A DNA stretch of 64,000 bases from Polyangiaceae bacterium (GTDB lineage Bacteria > Myxococcota_A > Polyangia > Polyangiales > Polyangiaceae): contig JADLEQ010000096.1 in the NCBI GenBank assembly GCA_020846005.1, positions 1-64,000 on the forward strand, in the 5' to 3' direction. Positions 38,501-47,935 of this stretch are shown here, piece after piece. How positions within the stretch are numbered: the first letter of the stretch is position 1; each line of letters begins with the position of its first letter. A model generated the notes under the pieces. The model saw nothing but the letters and a program-made list of their open reading frames with translations. It was not told the origin of the DNA and made no database searches. Made by a program: the position numbers and the translations under genes.

Positions 38501-39492
38501 CCCCTCCAGCGACCCGCACGCCCGACGGTAGGGTCCCGTCGGTCCTCGTCACGGGCGCCACGGGGTACCTCGGCAGCCTGACGCTGGCGGCGCTCGCCGA
38601 GCGCCGCGCCGAGCTCGGCGGGCTGGTCGGCGTCGACGTTCGGGCCCCCGCGAGCGTCCCCGCGGGCGTCACCTGGCGCACCGCGAGCGTCACCGACTCC
38701 GCGCTGGGCGAGTGGCTCCGCGCCGGCCGGATCGACACCGTCGTACACCTCGCGTCGATCCTGAAGCCCCCGCGCGACGGCGGCGACGCGCTCGCGTACC
38801 AGGTAGACGTGGAGGGGACCCGCAACGTCCTCGCCGCGTGCGCGAGCGCGGGCGTACGCAAGCTGATCCTGACGACCAGCGGCGCGGCGTACGGCTACTA
38901 CCCGGACAACCCGGCGTGGATCACCGAGGACGCCCCGATCCGTGGCAACCCGGAGATCGCCTACGCGTTCCACAAGCGCCTCATCGAGGCCGACCTCGCG
39001 CGGCACCGGCGCCGCCATCCGGAGCTCGCGCAGCTCGTGTTCCGCCCCGGCACGGTGATCGGCCCCGGCGTCTCCACCCCGGTCACCGCGCTGTTCGAGG
39101 CCCCGGTCGTGCTGGGCGTCCTCGGCTCCGAGTCCCCCTTCGTGATGATCTGGGACGCCGACGTGGTCGCGTGCCTCGTCCGTGGGATCTTCGGCGGCGC
39201 GACGGGCACCTACAACCTCGCGGGGGATGGCGCGCTCCCGCCGCGGGAGATCGCGCGACGCCTGCGCAAGCCGTACGTCCCCGTCCCCGCCGCCGCCCTG
39301 CGCGCGACCCTCGCGGCGCTTCAGCGCCTGGGTCGCTCCGCGTACGGCCCCGAGCACGTCGACTTCCTCCGCTACCGCCCCGTGCTCTCGAACCGGGCGC
39401 TCAAGGAGCGCTTCGGCTACGCGCCGCGCAAGACGTCGCGCGAAGCCTTCGAGCTCTGGGCGTCCGCCCGCGAGGGCCGCCCCACCCCGTGA
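38497..39492 (+). CDS. NAD-dependent epimerase/dehydratase (extended SDR)
   Basis: A 331-aa extended short-chain dehydrogenase/reductase. The nucleotide-binding motif GATGYLG is at 20-26, Asp48 (GVDVRA) after the second strand suggests NAD preference, and the catalytic residues are Ser128 (TTSGAAYG), Tyr156 and Lys160 (YAFHK). C-terminal substrate region from about 200. The family covers sugar-nucleotide epimerases and dehydratases as well as sterol- and flavonoid-type reductases; the FRPGTVIGPG segment does not decide. It starts inside the TPP-enzyme stop and its own stop overlaps the next start (GTGA), so all three products are likely made together. Confidence 0.87.
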   Translation: MTPPATRTPDGRVPSVLVTGATGYLGSLTLAALAERRAELGGLVGVDVRAPASVPAGVTWRTASVTDSALGEWLRAGRIDTVVHLASILKPPRDGGDALAYQVDVEGTRNVLAACASAGVRKLILTTSGAAYGYYPDNPAWITEDAPIRGNPEIAYAFHKRLIEADLARHRRRHPELAQLVFRPGTVIGPGVSTPVTALFEAPVVLGVLGSESPFVMIWDADVVACLVRGIFGGATGTYNLAGDGALPPREIARRLRKPYVPVPAAALRATLAALQRLGRSAYGPEHVDFLRYRPVLSNRALKERFGYAPRKTSREAFELWASAREGRPTP

Positions 39493-40697
39493 GCTCCGCC
39501 CGCCGCCCCCCGCCCGAGGCGTCGCGGGCCGGCGCGCTCGCGCTGCTGGCGTGTCTGGCGACCGGGTGCTCACGCGGTGGCGGGTCCGGGACCGCCCCGC
39601 CAGACCCCGTACCGCCGAACACCGGGTCGAGCGCCAGCGCCGCGCCGAGCGCGCGGCGGCCGTCGACGGCCGCACGTAGCGGCGACGCGCTCGCGATCCC
39701 CGAAGGCGCGTTGCTCGTCGGGAGCGCGCCGGGCGACCCAGGACGAGATCCGACGCTCGAGCCACGACTCCAGAGCGTCTCCCTCGGCGCCTTCCGCATC
39801 GACCGGCTGCCGTACCCGAACGATCCCGAGAAGCCACCGCGCACCGGGGTGACGCGCGAGGAGGCCGCCGAGCTCTGCGCGGAGCGGGGCGCCCGGCTCT
39901 GCACCGAGCTCGAGTGGGAGCGGAGCTGCAAGGGACCCGAGAACCAGGACTACGCCGGGGCCGCAGCGTGGGATCCGCGCTGCGCGGTGACGCCAGGCGA
40001 GTGTGCGAGCGGGTTCGACGTCGTCGCGCTGGGCTGCGCGCTCCGCGAGTGGACGGCGAGCAGTCGCGGGCCGGGCGACGCGGCCCGCGCCGTCGCGAGG
40101 GGCGCGCCCACGCGAGCCGCGGCCGAGGCGCATCGGTGCGCGGCTCGCTCCCCGCTGGCGCCGGACACGAAGGCCGACGACCTCGGCTTCCGGTGCTGCC
40201 ACGGCGCGCCGAACGCGGCCGTCGTCGCCGAACCCGCGCTCGGCCGCGTGTTCAGCAAGGTCCGGGTCACCGCCGAGCGGCTGGAGAAGCTCCTCGCCGA
40301 GTCCCCGGAGACGGCCGAGCTCGCCAAGGACGTCAAGCTGTTCCGCGATCCTGAGGCCGCGACCACCGTCGTCGCCCGTGGCCCGGGGGATCGGCAGGGG
40401 TTCGATTTCACCGTCGCGCCCCTCTCCTGGTCGCCGGTGCCCGGCGCCGAGTACCTGCTCGTGGCGGCGCGCTCCGGGGAGTCGACGTCGTTCGTGGTCG
40501 CGTATTGGGCCCTCGGTGACGATCGCTACCGCCTCGCCGCCAGCTTCGTGATGAAGAACGAGCCGGGGCCCGTGGCGCTCGCGTACAGCGAATCGATCCG
40601 CCCTCGGCTCCACTTCTCGACGTGCTGGGGCTGCCCCGGCGAGACCGGCAAGATCCTCCACCGCCCCCCCGACCGCGTCGCGATCGTGCAGCCGTGA
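39489..40697 (+). CDS. SUMF1/FGE-like domain lipoprotein
   Basis: A 402-aa probable lipoprotein starting with GTG at 39489, in a 4-nt overlap with the SDR gene. The signal ends LACLATGC (Cys27). A Pro/Ser-rich linker follows, then a formylglycine-generating-enzyme-like (SUMF1) domain from about 75 to 230: IPEGALLVGS, FRIDRLPYPN, EEAAELCAERGARLCTELEWERSCKG, and a final LGFRCCHG. The C-terminal 170 residues are not recognised but include a CWGC motif near the end. Most bacterial SUMF1-domain proteins are not true sulfatase activators; binding or lectin-like roles are also known. A secreted product in an operon with two cytoplasmic enzymes is odd. Confidence 0.78.
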   Translation: MSSARRPPPEASRAGALALLACLATGCSRGGGSGTAPPDPVPPNTGSSASAAPSARRPSTAARSGDALAIPEGALLVGSAPGDPGRDPTLEPRLQSVSLGAFRIDRLPYPNDPEKPPRTGVTREEAAELCAERGARLCTELEWERSCKGPENQDYAGAAAWDPRCAVTPGECASGFDVVALGCALREWTASSRGPGDAARAVARGAPTRAAAEAHRCAARSPLAPDTKADDLGFRCCHGAPNAAVVAEPALGRVFSKVRVTAERLEKLLAESPETAELAKDVKLFRDPEAATTVVARGPGDRQGFDFTVAPLSWSPVPGAEYLLVAARSGESTSFVVAYWALGDDRYRLAASFVMKNEPGPVALAYSESIRPRLHFSTCWGCPGETGKILHRPPDRVAIVQP

Positions 40698-40699
40698 GC

Positions 40700-40712
40700 C
40701 GACGCCCCGTCG
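40700..40712. terminator. Small hairpin between convergent genes
   Basis: CGACG at 40700-40704 and CGTCG at 40708-40712 form a 5-bp stem with a 3-nt loop in the 24-bp gap between the SUMF1 lipoprotein gene and the convergent hydrolase gene. Weak, with no T-tract. Confidence 0.25.
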
Positions 40713-40721
40713 CCCGCCCGC

Positions 40722-41624
40722 TCACGCCGAGGGAGCTGGTGACGGGATCCCCCGGCCCGCGAGGAACCGCGCGATGCGGTCCCGCACGACCTCACGGTGC
40801 TCGAGCGGCGTCACGTGGGTCCCGCCGGGGAGGAGGAGGAGCTCGGCGTCCGGCAGCGCCTCCACCATCGCCTCGGAGAGCGTGGGCGGCGTGAACGAGT
40901 CGCGCTCTCCCGCGACGACGAGGACGGGCACGCGGACGGACGCGAGCAGGTCCTGGGCGGAGTGCTCGCCCGCGTGCCGCAGCATCCGGAGGAACATGGG
41001 GAAGTCGAGGTTGGCCGCGTGAACGAAATACGGCTCGACGTCGGCCGGGTCGATCCGACTCGCGTCGAGATCGCCGGTGAGCATCGCCGCCCGGAGCGCC
41101 ACGCGGGGCGGGAAGTTCCCCCACAGCGCGCGCGCCATGCGGGGATGCGCCTCCACCCAGTCGATCAGGGACGGCAGGACGTTCGCGAGCAGATCCGTCC
41201 CTCGGAAGGTGTGCGTGACCCGCCCGAACGATCCGCAGATCAGCACCAGCGCGCGGATCCCCTCGGGGCGCGCGCGGTACGCCTCGAGCGCGATCTGCGT
41301 ACCGAACGAGTGACCGACTAGGACGACGTCCGGATCGCCGAGGGCGTCCCGCACCGCGCCGAGATCGGCGACGTGCGCGGGCACGTCCACGCGATCGGGG
41401 TCCACCGGCGCGCCGCTCCGGCCATGCCCCCGGTAGTTCCAGTGCGCGACGCTCGACCGCGCTGGAAGGTCATCCCACAGATACTTCCAGATGAAGCCGT
41501 CGCACGCGATCCCATCGCAGAGGACGATCGTGGGCCCGGGCGCTCCGGGGCGCGTCCGCAGGTACAGCCGCGTGCCGTCGGGCGCGGCGACGCTGGTCTC
41601 CCTCGTCTCGCCCGCGATCGGCAC
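40722..41624 (-). CDS. Alpha/beta hydrolase
   Basis: A 300-aa alpha/beta hydrolase, probably cytoplasmic. Nucleophile Ser106 lies in GHSFGTQ, the acid is the Asp in AGERDSFTPP, and the base is the His in GGTHVTPLEH, so the triad is complete. The oxyanion region reads CDGIACDG rather than the usual HG motif, so the hole may be formed differently. The WNYRGHGRSG segment is typical of esterase and lactonase-like members. GTG at 41624 chosen by family start; the open frame continues upstream over the RHH gene, which is on the same strand in another frame. Substrate unknown. Confidence 0.85.
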   Translation of the reverse strand: MPIAGETRETSVAAPDGTRLYLRTRPGAPGPTIVLCDGIACDGFIWKYLWDDLPARSSVAHWNYRGHGRSGAPVDPDRVDVPAHVADLGAVRDALGDPDVVLVGHSFGTQIALEAYRARPEGIRALVLICGSFGRVTHTFRGTDLLANVLPSLIDWVEAHPRMARALWGNFPPRVALRAAMLTGDLDASRIDPADVEPYFVHAANLDFPMFLRMLRHAGEHSAQDLLASVRVPVLVVAGERDSFTPPTLSEAMVEALPDAELLLLPGGTHVTPLEHREVVRDRIARFLAGRGIPSPAPSA

Positions 41625-41662
41625 GGCTCGAGGCCCCGCGGGGCGCCGGGGCGCCCCGCTGA

Positions 41663-41875
41663 TCAGCCCGACGACTCCTCGTCCTCGAGGTCGTTCACGC
41701 TCGGGATCCGCTTGATGTCGAGACGCGCCACCTTCCACGCGCGCTGCACCACCCACGAGAGCGATCGATCGAGGCGCGCCGCCTCCTCCTTGATCTCCTC
41801 GAGCATCGCCTCCGGGAAATAGAGGCTCTGCTTGCGCTTGTCGCTGCCGCCTGGCTTGTCGTCTTTCTCGGCCAC
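41663..41875 (-). CDS. Small ribbon-helix-helix-like protein (TIGR04563-type)
   Basis: A 70-aa protein starting at GTG 41875. The core SDKRKQSLYFPEAMLEEIKEEA, then LDRSLSWVVQRAWKVAR, has the strand-helix-helix pattern of RHH/CopG DNA-binding folds. It matches a small uncharacterised family that I recall as TIGR04563, seen mainly in myxobacteria and relatives; the name is from memory. The C-terminus is acidic. It lies 38 bp upstream of the hydrolase gene on the same strand and is divergent from the C-terminal processing protease gene across 157 bp. It could be a transcription factor; no toxin partner is adjacent. Confidence 0.75.
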   Translation of the reverse strand: MAEKDDKPGGSDKRKQSLYFPEAMLEEIKEEAARLDRSLSWVVQRAWKVARLDIKRIPSVNDLEDEESSG

Positions 41876-42032
41876 ACCGACCTCGTCGCGTTCTCGGGTC
41901 CGCCGAGTATGGCGCGAAAGCGGCCCGGGGATCAATGCCCACCCTCGCCGGGCAGCGCGGGCGGCCTCGCGCTGCGCCCGAGGCCGCCCCCCGACGGGGC
42001 GGAGGGGCGGGGGCTGCCGTATCCTCTGGCGC

Positions 42033-43361
42033 ATGTCGCTCGCCCGCCACGTTTCGCTCGCCCTGGTCGCGTTCGCCGGGGGCGCCGTGACCGGGCGCCT
42101 CGCCGACGCGCGCCCGAAGGATGCCTCGGCGTACGCGCTCCTCGATCAGCTCGCCCGGGTGCTCGTGCTCGTCGAGAACGAGTACGTGGAGCCGGTGGAC
42201 CGCCGGCGCCTCGTCGAGGGGGCGCTCTCCGGGATGGTGAGCGCGTTGGATCCCCACTCGTCGTACCTCCCGAAGGAAGACTACTCGCTGTTCCAGGCAG
42301 ACACCGAGGGTCGCTTCGGTGGAGTCGGCATCGAGATCGAGCTCCGCGCGGACCACCTCGTCGTGCTCGGCACGATGGAGGGTTCCCCCGCGGAGCGCGC
42401 GGGGCTCCGCCCCGGCGATCGGATCGTCGCGATCGACGCTCAGCCCGTGCGTGATCGCAAGCTGGACGAGCTGCTACGCCGCATGCGCGGCGCACCGGGG
42501 ACGAAGGTCGACCTCACCGTCGAGCGAGACGGGCGCGAGGGCAGCTTCGGTGTCGCGCTCGTACGGGAGGTGATCCGGGTGGTCTCGGTGGTGGGCAAGC
42601 TCCTGAAGGGCGAGGTCGCGTACGTGCGCGTCCGGCAGTTCCAGGAGGGGACGCACGACGAGCTGCTACGCGTCGTGGGGCGCTTGCGCGCCGAGGCGCC
42701 CGGCGGGCGCTTCGCCGGAGTCCTGCTCGATCTGCGAAACAATGGCGGCGGGCTCGTGGACGAGTGCGTCGCGGTGGCCGACGAGCTGCTCGGGCCGGGG
42801 GTGGTGTACACGGCGCGGCAGCGCGGCAAGGTCGTCGATGAGGCGCGCTCGGCGGCGGGCGGCGCGCTCGGGCGGGAGCCGCTCGTCGCGCTGGTGAACG
42901 AGTACAGCGCCAGCGCCGCGGAGATCGTCGCGGGGGCGCTCCAGGACCATCGGCGCGCGACGCTCGTCGGGTCGCGGACGTTCGGCAAGGGGAGCGTCCA
43001 GAGCATCATCGACCTCCCCGACGGCTCCGGGCTGAAGCTCACCACGATGCGCTACTACACGCCGAACGGGCGGGCGATTCAGGCGCAGGGTGTCGAGCCC
43101 GACGTGCTCGTGCCAGCGAGCGGCTCCGCTCCGCCCGCCGTCACGCGCGAGGCCGATCTCGAGGGCCACCTGCCCGCCGAAGGCGTGACCCCACCGGCGC
43201 CCGCAGCGACGCCGGCCGCAGCGGCGTCCGCCACGCCGGGCGAGAGCGGCGACGTGCTCGGCGTACCCCGCGACGTGCCCGAGGACCCGACCCACGGCCG
43301 CGACACCGCCCTGAGCGTGGCGTACCGCGTGCTGCTCCGGGTCGTCGGCCAGCGCCGCTGA
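42033..43361 (+). CDS. ctpA: S41 family C-terminal processing protease
   Basis: A 442-aa periplasmic serine protease of the Prc/CtpA type, which trims or degrades envelope proteins after recognising C-termini. There is a signal or anchor segment at residues 6-22. The PDZ domain is about 92-170 (GVGIEIEL, GSPAERAGLRPGDRIVAID). The protease core carries Ser294 in EYSASAAE and Lys319 in FGKGSVQ, the Ser/Lys dyad. A Pro/Ala-rich C-terminal extension follows from about 385. ATG at 42033 precedes the hydrophobic segment directly. It converges on the aconitase gene across a 9-bp gap, with a hairpin spanning both stop codons. Confidence 0.93.
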   Translation: MSLARHVSLALVAFAGGAVTGRLADARPKDASAYALLDQLARVLVLVENEYVEPVDRRRLVEGALSGMVSALDPHSSYLPKEDYSLFQADTEGRFGGVGIEIELRADHLVVLGTMEGSPAERAGLRPGDRIVAIDAQPVRDRKLDELLRRMRGAPGTKVDLTVERDGREGSFGVALVREVIRVVSVVGKLLKGEVAYVRVRQFQEGTHDELLRVVGRLRAEAPGGRFAGVLLDLRNNGGGLVDECVAVADELLGPGVVYTARQRGKVVDEARSAAGGALGREPLVALVNEYSASAAEIVAGALQDHRRATLVGSRTFGKGSVQSIIDLPDGSGLKLTTMRYYTPNGRAIQAQGVEPDVLVPASGSAPPAVTREADLEGHLPAEGVTPPAPAATPAAAASATPGESGDVLGVPRDVPEDPTHGRDTALSVAYRVLLRVVGQRR

Positions 43362-43375
43362 GGTGCTCCCTCAGC
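43357..43375. terminator. Hairpin spanning the stop codons of two convergent genes
   Basis: GCTGAGG at 43357-43363 and CCTCAGC at 43369-43375 form a perfect 7-bp stem with a TGCTC loop. Each arm contains the TGA stop of one gene (ctpA on the plus strand, aconitase on the minus strand), so the palindrome serves both 3' ends symmetrically. Confidence 0.45.
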
Positions 43376-46058
43376 TCGCCAGGAGCTGCCGGAGAACGAA
43401 CTGCAGGATCCCGCCGTGGCGGTAGTAGTCGAGCTCGACCAGGGTATCGATGCGGCAGCGCACCTGGAACGACTTCTCGCCGCCCGTCGCGCCGCGTGCC
43501 GACACGTCGAGCCGCTTGCCCGGGGTGAGCGCGTCCGCGATCCCGCGGAGCTCGTAGAGCTCGTCCCCCGTCAGCGCTAGCGACGCGCGCGTCGCGCCGT
43601 CGAGGAACTCGAGCGGCAGGACACCCATGCCGATCAGGTTCGAGCGGTGGATGCGCTCGAAGCTCTCGGCGAGCACCGCGCGGACGCCGAGCATCATCGT
43701 GCCCTTGGCCGCCCAGTCGCGGCTGGACCCGGAGCCATACTCCTTGCCCGCGATCACGAGCAGCGGCACGCCCTCGCCCCGATATCGCTCGGCGGCGTCG
43801 AAGATGGAGAGCTGCTCACCGCTCGGGAGGTGCCGGGTGAAGCTCCCCTCGACGCCCGGGACGAGCTCGTTGCGGAGCCGCGTGTTGGCGAACGTGCCCC
43901 GCATCATCACCTCGTGGTTGCCCCGGCGGGCCCCATAGCTGTTGAAGTCGGCCGGCGCCACACCGCGCTCGACCAGATAGCGCGCCGCAGCGGAGCTCTT
44001 CGCGATGTTCCCCGCGGGCGAGATGTGGTCCGTCGTGATCGAGTCCCCCAGCATCGCGAGCACGCGCGCGCCGGAGAGCTCGCGGAGCGGCGCCGGCTCG
44101 CGCGGCATCCCCTCGAAGTAGGGCGGGTGCCGCACGTACGTGCTGGCGTCGTCCCACGTGAAGCGGTCCCCCTCGGGGATGGGGAGCGCGCGCCACCGGG
44201 CGTCGCCCTCGAACACCGAGGCATACTCCCCGCGGAAGAGCGCGGTGTCGCAGTGCTTCGCGACGGCGTCCGCCACCTCGGCGGGCGTGGGCCACACGTC
44301 GCGCAGGAACACTCCGCGGCCCTCCGGATCGACGCCGAGCGGTTCGGCCTCGAAGTCGATGTTCATCCGGCCGGCGAGGGCGTACGCCACGCAGAGCGGG
44401 GGGCTCGCCAGGTAGTTGGCGCGCACGTCCGGGTTCACGCGACCCTCGAAGTTGCGGTTGCCGCTCAGCACGCTGACCGCCACGAGGTCCTGCGACTGGA
44501 TCGCCTGGCTCACCGCATCGGGCAGCGGGCCGCTGTTCCCGATGCACGTGGTGCACCCGTACCCGACGACGTGGAACCCGAGCGACTCGAGCTCGGACAG
44601 CAGGCCCGCGCTCTCGAGATACCGAGTGACGACCTTCGAGCCCGGCGCGAGGCTGGTCTTGACCCACGGGCGCGCCCGCAGGCCGCGCGCCACCGCCTTC
44701 TGCGCCACGAGCCCGGCCCCCATCAGCACGTAGGGGTTGGAGGTGTTCGTGCAGGAGGTGATCGCGGCGATGACCACCGACCCATGGCCGATCGACTCGC
44801 CCAGCCCCTCGACGGGGACGCGCACGTCCGCCGGGGCCTGGCGCTTCGTGGCGGCGATCATCTTGGGGAGCGCCCCCTCCCAGGTGCGTCGCGCGTGCTT
44901 CAGCGCGACCCGATCCTGCGGCCGCTTCGGCCCGGCGATCGTCGGCTCGATGCTGGCGAGATCGACCTCGATGCGGCTCGAGAACTCCGGATCCGGGGTC
45001 GCGTCGGTGCGGTAGAGCCCTTGCGCGCGCGCGTAGGCCTCCACCAGCGCGGCCCGATCCGCTGAGCGTCCGGTGAGGCGCAGGTACGCCAGCGTCTCGT
45101 CGTCGATGGGGAAGATGCCGCACGTCGAACCGAACTCGGGGCTCATGTTCCCGAGCGTCGCGCGATCCGCGAGCGGGAGACCCGTCAGCCCGCTGCCGTA
45201 GAATTCGACGAACTTGCCGACGACGCCATGGTCGCGCAGCAGCTGGGTGACGGTGAGCACGAGATCCGTGGCGGTCGCGCCCGGCGGCAGCTTGCCGTGC
45301 AGCCGCACGCCGACGACGCGGGGGACGAGCAGGTTGACCGGCTGCCCCAACATCGCGGCCTCCGCCTCGATGCCGCCGACGCCCCAGCCGAGCACCCCGA
45401 GGCCGTTCACCATCGTCGTGTGGCTGTCCGTCCCCACGACGGTGTCGGGGTACGCGACGCCGTCCTTCTCGAAGACCACGCGCGCCAGGTACTCGAGGTT
45501 CACCTGGTGGACGATGCCCGTCTCGGGAGGGACGACCTCGAAGCCCTGGAACGCCTGCTGTCCCCAGCGCAGGAACGTGTAGCGCTCGCGGTTGCGGAGG
45601 TACTCGAGCTCTGTGTTCCGGACCAGCGCGTCCGCGGAGCCGAAGTGATCGACCTGGACGGAGTGGTCGATCACGAGCTCTGCGGGGAAGAGCGGGTTGA
45701 TCCGGCTCGGATCGCCCCCCATCGCGGCCATCGCGTCACGCATCGCGGCCAGGTCGACCACGCAGGGGACGCCCGTGAAGTCCTGGAGCACGACCCGCGC
45801 CGGGTAAAAGGCGATCTCGTCGTTGGGCTCGGCCGCCGGGTTCCAGCGTGCCAGCGCCAGGATCGCCTCGCGGGTCACGGCGTTGCCGTCCTCCATCCGG
45901 AGGAGGTTCTCGAGCAGGATGCGCAGCGAGAACGGGAGTCGGTCGAGCTCGACGGCCGCGCGCTCCGCGAACCGGGGCAGGCTGAAGTAGTCGAAGGTGC
46001 GCCCGCCCACGGAGAGCGAGGCGCGAGCACCGAACGAGTCGAGAGAACGGGACGACAT
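43371..46058 (-). CDS. acnA: Aconitate hydratase A
   Basis: TCA-cycle enzyme isomerising citrate to isocitrate through an iron-sulfur cluster. The 895-aa length and motif spacing match E. coli AcnA (891 aa). Cluster ligands are Cys436 ([10 protein letters not shown]), Cys502 and Cys505 ([14 protein letters not shown]). The substrate-binding [20 protein letters not shown] and the swivel-domain [12 protein letters not shown] are intact. AcnA-type (IRP-like) enzymes can bind RNA when the cluster is lost; nothing here tests this. ATG at 46058, with the hybrid-kinase gene starting divergently about 140 bp away. Confidence 0.97.
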   Translation of the reverse strand: MSSRSLDSFGARASLSVGGRTFDYFSLPRFAERAAVELDRLPFSLRILLENLLRMEDGNAVTREAILALARWNPAAEPNDEIAFYPARVVLQDFTGVPCVVDLAAMRDAMAAMGGDPSRINPLFPAELVIDHSVQVDHFGSADALVRNTELEYLRNRERYTFLRWGQQAFQGFEVVPPETGIVHQVNLEYLARVVFEKDGVAYPDTVVGTDSHTTMVNGLGVLGWGVGGIEAEAAMLGQPVNLLVPRVVGVRLHGKLPPGATATDLVLTVTQLLRDHGVVGKFVEFYGSGLTGLPLADRATLGNMSPEFGSTCGIFPIDDETLAYLRLTGRSADRAALVEAYARAQGLYRTDATPDPEFSSRIEVDLASIEPTIAGPKRPQDRVALKHARRTWEGALPKMIAATKRQAPADVRVPVEGLGESIGHGSVVIAAITSCTNTSNPYVLMGAGLVAQKAVARGLRARPWVKTSLAPGSKVVTRYLESAGLLSELESLGFHVVGYGCTTCIGNSGPLPDAVSQAIQSQDLVAVSVLSGNRNFEGRVNPDVRANYLASPPLCVAYALAGRMNIDFEAEPLGVDPEGRGVFLRDVWPTPAEVADAVAKHCDTALFRGEYASVFEGDARWRALPIPEGDRFTWDDASTYVRHPPYFEGMPREPAPLRELSGARVLAMLGDSITTDHISPAGNIAKSSAAARYLVERGVAPADFNSYGARRGNHEVMMRGTFANTRLRNELVPGVEGSFTRHLPSGEQLSIFDAAERYRGEGVPLLVIAGKEYGSGSSRDWAAKGTMMLGVRAVLAESFERIHRSNLIGMGVLPLEFLDGATRASLALTGDELYELRGIADALTPGKRLDVSARGATGGEKSFQVRCRIDTLVELDYYRHGGILQFVLRQLLAS

Positions 46059-46197
46059 GCCGCGCGAGGTATCGCGACGGGCGGAGCGGCGCAACGCCTC
46101 GCTGCGCTCCGGGCGCGGCGGGCAGCCCGCGCGTGACGGGCCCGCGAACCTGGGCCGGCTTGCGGCGGCCCTGGAAATCGTGCGAGAAGTCCGGAGC

Positions 46198-47910
46198 ATG
46201 GCGGCAGCTGGCGCGCCCGACCCGCTGGAGGCCACGCGGGAGCGCGTCCGCGCCGGGGTTCGCTGGGCCGTCACCGCCTGGGTCCCGCTCCAGCTCGGGC
46301 TGCTCGCGTCGGAGCTCGCGCCCGGCTCCGTCCCGAGCGTCGGAAGCTGGGCCGTGGCCGCCATCGACGTGAGCTGGGCCGCCGCGCTGTGGGCAGCCCG
46401 CCGTCGGCCGCGCGCGGCCGACCATGTCCTCTTGGCGGGGCTGGTCGGCGCTGGGAGCCTCGAGCTCATCGAGCACGGCACGTCGACGACCGCGGGCGCG
46501 CTGCTGGTGGCGGGCGCGCTGTTCGCGAACTTCCTCACCGGCCGCCGCGCGCTGCCGATCGCGCTCACGGGCGGGCAGCTCCTCGGCGCGGGCGCCCTCG
46601 CGTGGGGCGCCCCCGCGCTGGCGGGCGGCGCGTGGCGGGGCCTCGCGCCCGTCGAGTGGGCTCGGACGAGCGCGGGCACGCTCCTCGTGGCGGCGCTGGT
46701 CGTGACGTTGTTCGACGCCATCCTGGCCAGCCTGGCGGAGGCGCTCACCCTCGAGCGGCGCGCGCGCCAGCGGGAGGACGCCGCTCACGAGGAGCGCGTG
46801 CAGTCGCTCACCGCGATGGCGGCGAGCCAACGGCTGGAGTCGCTCGGACGGATGGCGGGCGGCGTGGCACACGACTTCAACAACGCGCTCACTGTGCTCG
46901 TGTCGGGTCTCGCTTCGCTGCGCGGTGACCCCCAGGGGCGGGCGCGAGGCGAGATCCTGGAGGACATGGACCGCGCGCTCGGCCGGGCGCTCGACACCTC
47001 GCGCCAGCTCCTGTCGTTCGCGCGGCAAGGCACGGCGCCGGGAGGCGACGCCGATCCGAGCCAGGTGGTCACCGATCTCGGCCGCCTCCTCGAGCGTTTG
47101 TTGCCGGACCAGATCCGGGTGGAGGTGTCGGCCGCGCCGGTGCGGCGCGTCGCGCTGGCGGGCGGGGAGCTGGAGCAGGCCCTGCTCAGCGTGGCGCTGA
47201 ACGCCCGAGACGCGATGCCGTCGGGCGGGCGGCTCGCGCTGCGGGTGCGGCCGGATCCCGAGGACGATCGGGTGGTCGTGGAGGTCGCCGACCGGACCAG
47301 CGTAGCGCCCGCGGCGGGCCGCCCGTCCGGCAAGTTCCTCGTCCGGCAGGCGCGCACCTACGGCACCGGGCGGGGCCTCGATCGGATCCGCGAGGTGGTG
47401 GAGGGGGCTGGGGGTAGGATTGAGGTGGACGAGGATGAGGTCGCCGGCACGACGGTGCGCTTCGTCCTGCCGGTGAGCACCCGGCCGCTGCGGACGCTCC
47501 CCCCGGTGTCAGCGAGGACGCCGCCCGAGCGGCAGCGCCTCCTCTTCGTCGAGGACGACGCGTACGTCCGCCGCTCGGTCGCCCGGGTGCTCGAGCGTTC
47601 GGGCTTCGAGGTCGTGCAGGCCGGCTCGGTCGGTGCGGCGGCCGAGCGGCTGGAGGCCGACACTCGCTTCGACGTGCTGCTCACCGACGACCAACTCCCC
47701 GACGGCAACGCGGACGCGGTCATCGACCGCTATCGCGCGGTGGGCGGCGTCGCCGCGCTCGTGTACTCCGGGTACCTCGACAACCCGACGATCCTGGCGG
47801 AGGTCGAGCGCGGGAAGCTCTCGTTCTTGCAGAAGCCAGCGCCGCCGGACGTGCTCGTCCGCACTCTGCGCGCGATCGCGCGCGGCGAGGACGGCGAACC
47901 GCCGTCGTGA
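46198..47910 (+). CDS. Hybrid histidine kinase with receiver domain; ATP-binding motifs divergent
   Basis: A 570-aa protein. About six hydrophobic segments (25-200) form a membrane domain. HisKA follows with His225 in [14 protein letters not shown], then a GHKL ATPase domain with N-box [10 protein letters not shown] near 334, then a C-terminal receiver with phospho-acceptor Asp497 ([10 protein letters not shown]) and the conserved Lys in LQKPA. The G1 box, normally DTGxG, reads [10 protein letters not shown]. The F-box FEPFFTTK is absent, and G2 is GTGRGL. ATP binding is therefore doubtful; the protein might act as a phosphate acceptor or phosphatase. ATG at 46198 chosen ahead of the first membrane segment; the frame is open further upstream. 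Confidence 0.85.
   Translation: MAAAGAPDPLEATRERVRAGVRWAVTAWVPLQLGLLASELAPGSVPSVGSWAVAAIDVSWAAALWAARRRPRAADHVLLAGLVGAGSLELIEHGTSTTAGALLVAGALFANFLTGRRALPIALTGGQLLGAGALAWGAPALAGGAWRGLAPVEWARTSAGTLLVAALVVTLFDAILASLAEALTLERRARQREDAAHEERVQSLTAMAASQRLESLGRMAGGVAHDFNNALTVLVSGLASLRGDPQGRARGEILEDMDRALGRALDTSRQLLSFARQGTAPGGDADPSQVVTDLGRLLERLLPDQIRVEVSAAPVRRVALAGGELEQALLSVALNARDAMPSGGRLALRVRPDPEDDRVVVEVADRTSVAPAAGRPSGKFLVRQARTYGTGRGLDRIREVVEGAGGRIEVDEDEVAGTTVRFVLPVSTRPLRTLPPVSARTPPERQRLLFVEDDAYVRRSVARVLERSGFEVVQAGSVGAAAERLEADTRFDVLLTDDQLPDGNADAVIDRYRAVGGVAALVYSGYLDNPTILAEVERGKLSFLQKPAPPDVLVRTLRAIARGEDGEPPS
47890..47906. terminator. Hairpin at the 3' end of the hybrid kinase gene
   Basis: GACGGC at 47890-47895 and GCCGTC at 47901-47906 form a 6-bp stem with a 5-nt loop overlapping the last codons. 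A second self-complementary 12-mer (47920-47931) lies in the short gap before the convergent TonB-receptor gene. No T-tract. Confidence 0.3.
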
Positions 47911-47935
47911 CGGCGGCCCGCGGCGCGCCGCACGA

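Noticed and set aside
45997-46197. Longer N-terminus for the hybrid kinase
   Set aside because: It would overlap the aconitase start and add an Arg-rich stretch with no match; the ATG at 46198 precedes the membrane domain.
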